Positions 4,945 to 5,096 of a stretch of 5,096 nucleotides of DNA are shown here, one piece after another. This DNA comes from Solidesulfovibrio magneticus. GTDB lineage: Bacteria; Desulfobacterota; Desulfovibrionia; Desulfovibrionales; Desulfovibrionaceae. The notes under the pieces were generated by a model. It saw only the letters and a program-made list of their open reading frames with translations, had not been told where the DNA came from and ran no database searches. The number at the start of each line of letters is the position of its first letter. Position 1 is the first letter of the stretch. Both the position numbers and the translations under genes were made by a program. The stretch lies in NCBI GenBank assembly GCA_002482565.1, contig DLGG01000119.1, forward strand, positions 22,476 to 27,571, in the 5' to 3' direction.

Positions 4945-5096
4945 CAGCATCTCTGCCAAATGTTATCTCACTTTTCACGAGGAAAATCGGGAGGTTGGCC
5001 AAAAGGTTATCCAGCCAGGTCATCCAAAAGCGAAAGGGGACAGGAGCCAATGTCCTATCCCCTTGAAATCTATTGGTCGGGGCGAGGTGATTTGAA
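4945..5096. other. AT-richer non-coding end of the window
   Basis: From about 4930 the DNA becomes visibly less GC-rich than the left half. Together with the doubtful ORF before it, this makes about 325 bases without a secure gene. The only definite structure is the long hairpin at 5034-5064. No promoter or start of a following gene is clear before the edge. Confidence 0.5.
5034..5064. repeat. Long imperfect hairpin, REP-like
   Basis: AAGGGGACAGGA (5034-5045), loop GCCAATG (5046-5052) and TCCTATCCCCTT (5053-5064) pair over twelve positions with one C-A mismatch. No T-run follows on the right, and none on the minus strand. The GGGGACAGG...TCCCC pattern resembles hairpins that flank REP-associated tyrosine transposase genes in various bacteria; that link is from memory and no transposase is in the window. 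Confidence 0.55.

Noticed and set aside
4999..5030. 7-bp direct repeat CCAAAAG (4999-5005 and 5024-5030)
   Set aside because: Too short and only two copies; not a CRISPR or an attachment site.

Overview
The window is about 5.1 kb of GC-rich bacterial DNA. Its strong G/C third-position bias, an L,D-transpeptidase lipoprotein, Lcl_C (DUF1566) proteins and a glutamine-dependent NAD+ synthetase-type nitrilase domain suggest a Desulfovibrio-like (Desulfobacterota) genome. That placement is an inference from general impression, because no rRNA or marker gene is present.

Left end (1-1584): the 5' part of a minus-strand NadE-type nitrilase domain runs off the left edge. It is read divergently from a complete GT4-type glycosyltransferase gene (226-1584, +) that starts with GTG behind a good ribosome binding site. 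A short convergent gap (1585-1772) follows. It holds a weak hairpin and a stretch with coding-like composition but no convincing gene.

Middle (1773-2921): a minus-strand gene encodes an exported, probably lipid-anchored, L,D-transpeptidase-type (YkuD) enzyme with its catalytic His and Cys visible. Its start is followed by a 348-base gene-free region. This holds a perfect 12-bp palindrome just upstream of the gene, a strong symmetric hairpin, and a well-formed intrinsic terminator on the minus strand that belongs to no visible gene. The last two raise the possibility of a small RNA or a conditional leader.

Right half (2922-5096): a signal-peptide protein with two Lcl_C repeats is broken by a -1-type frameshift (about 3111-3140) and by an amber codon (3569-3571) where Tyr would fit. 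After it comes a compact plus-strand cluster: a 39-codon ORF with a strong ribosome binding site, overlapping by ATGA an exported four-cysteine protein of unknown function (187 aa), which in turn overlaps by one base a doubtful 57-codon GTG ORF. The final 150 bases are visibly less GC-rich and end in a long imperfect hairpin that resembles a REP-type element.

The genes do not form an obvious pathway. The common theme is the cell envelope: a sugar transferase, a peptidoglycan cross-linking enzyme and two exported proteins. I see no CRISPR array, tRNA, rRNA, insertion sequence with a transposase, or clear defence system. The most unusual items are the orphan minus-strand terminator, the twice-broken Lcl_C gene and the overlapping small-ORF/exported-protein cluster.
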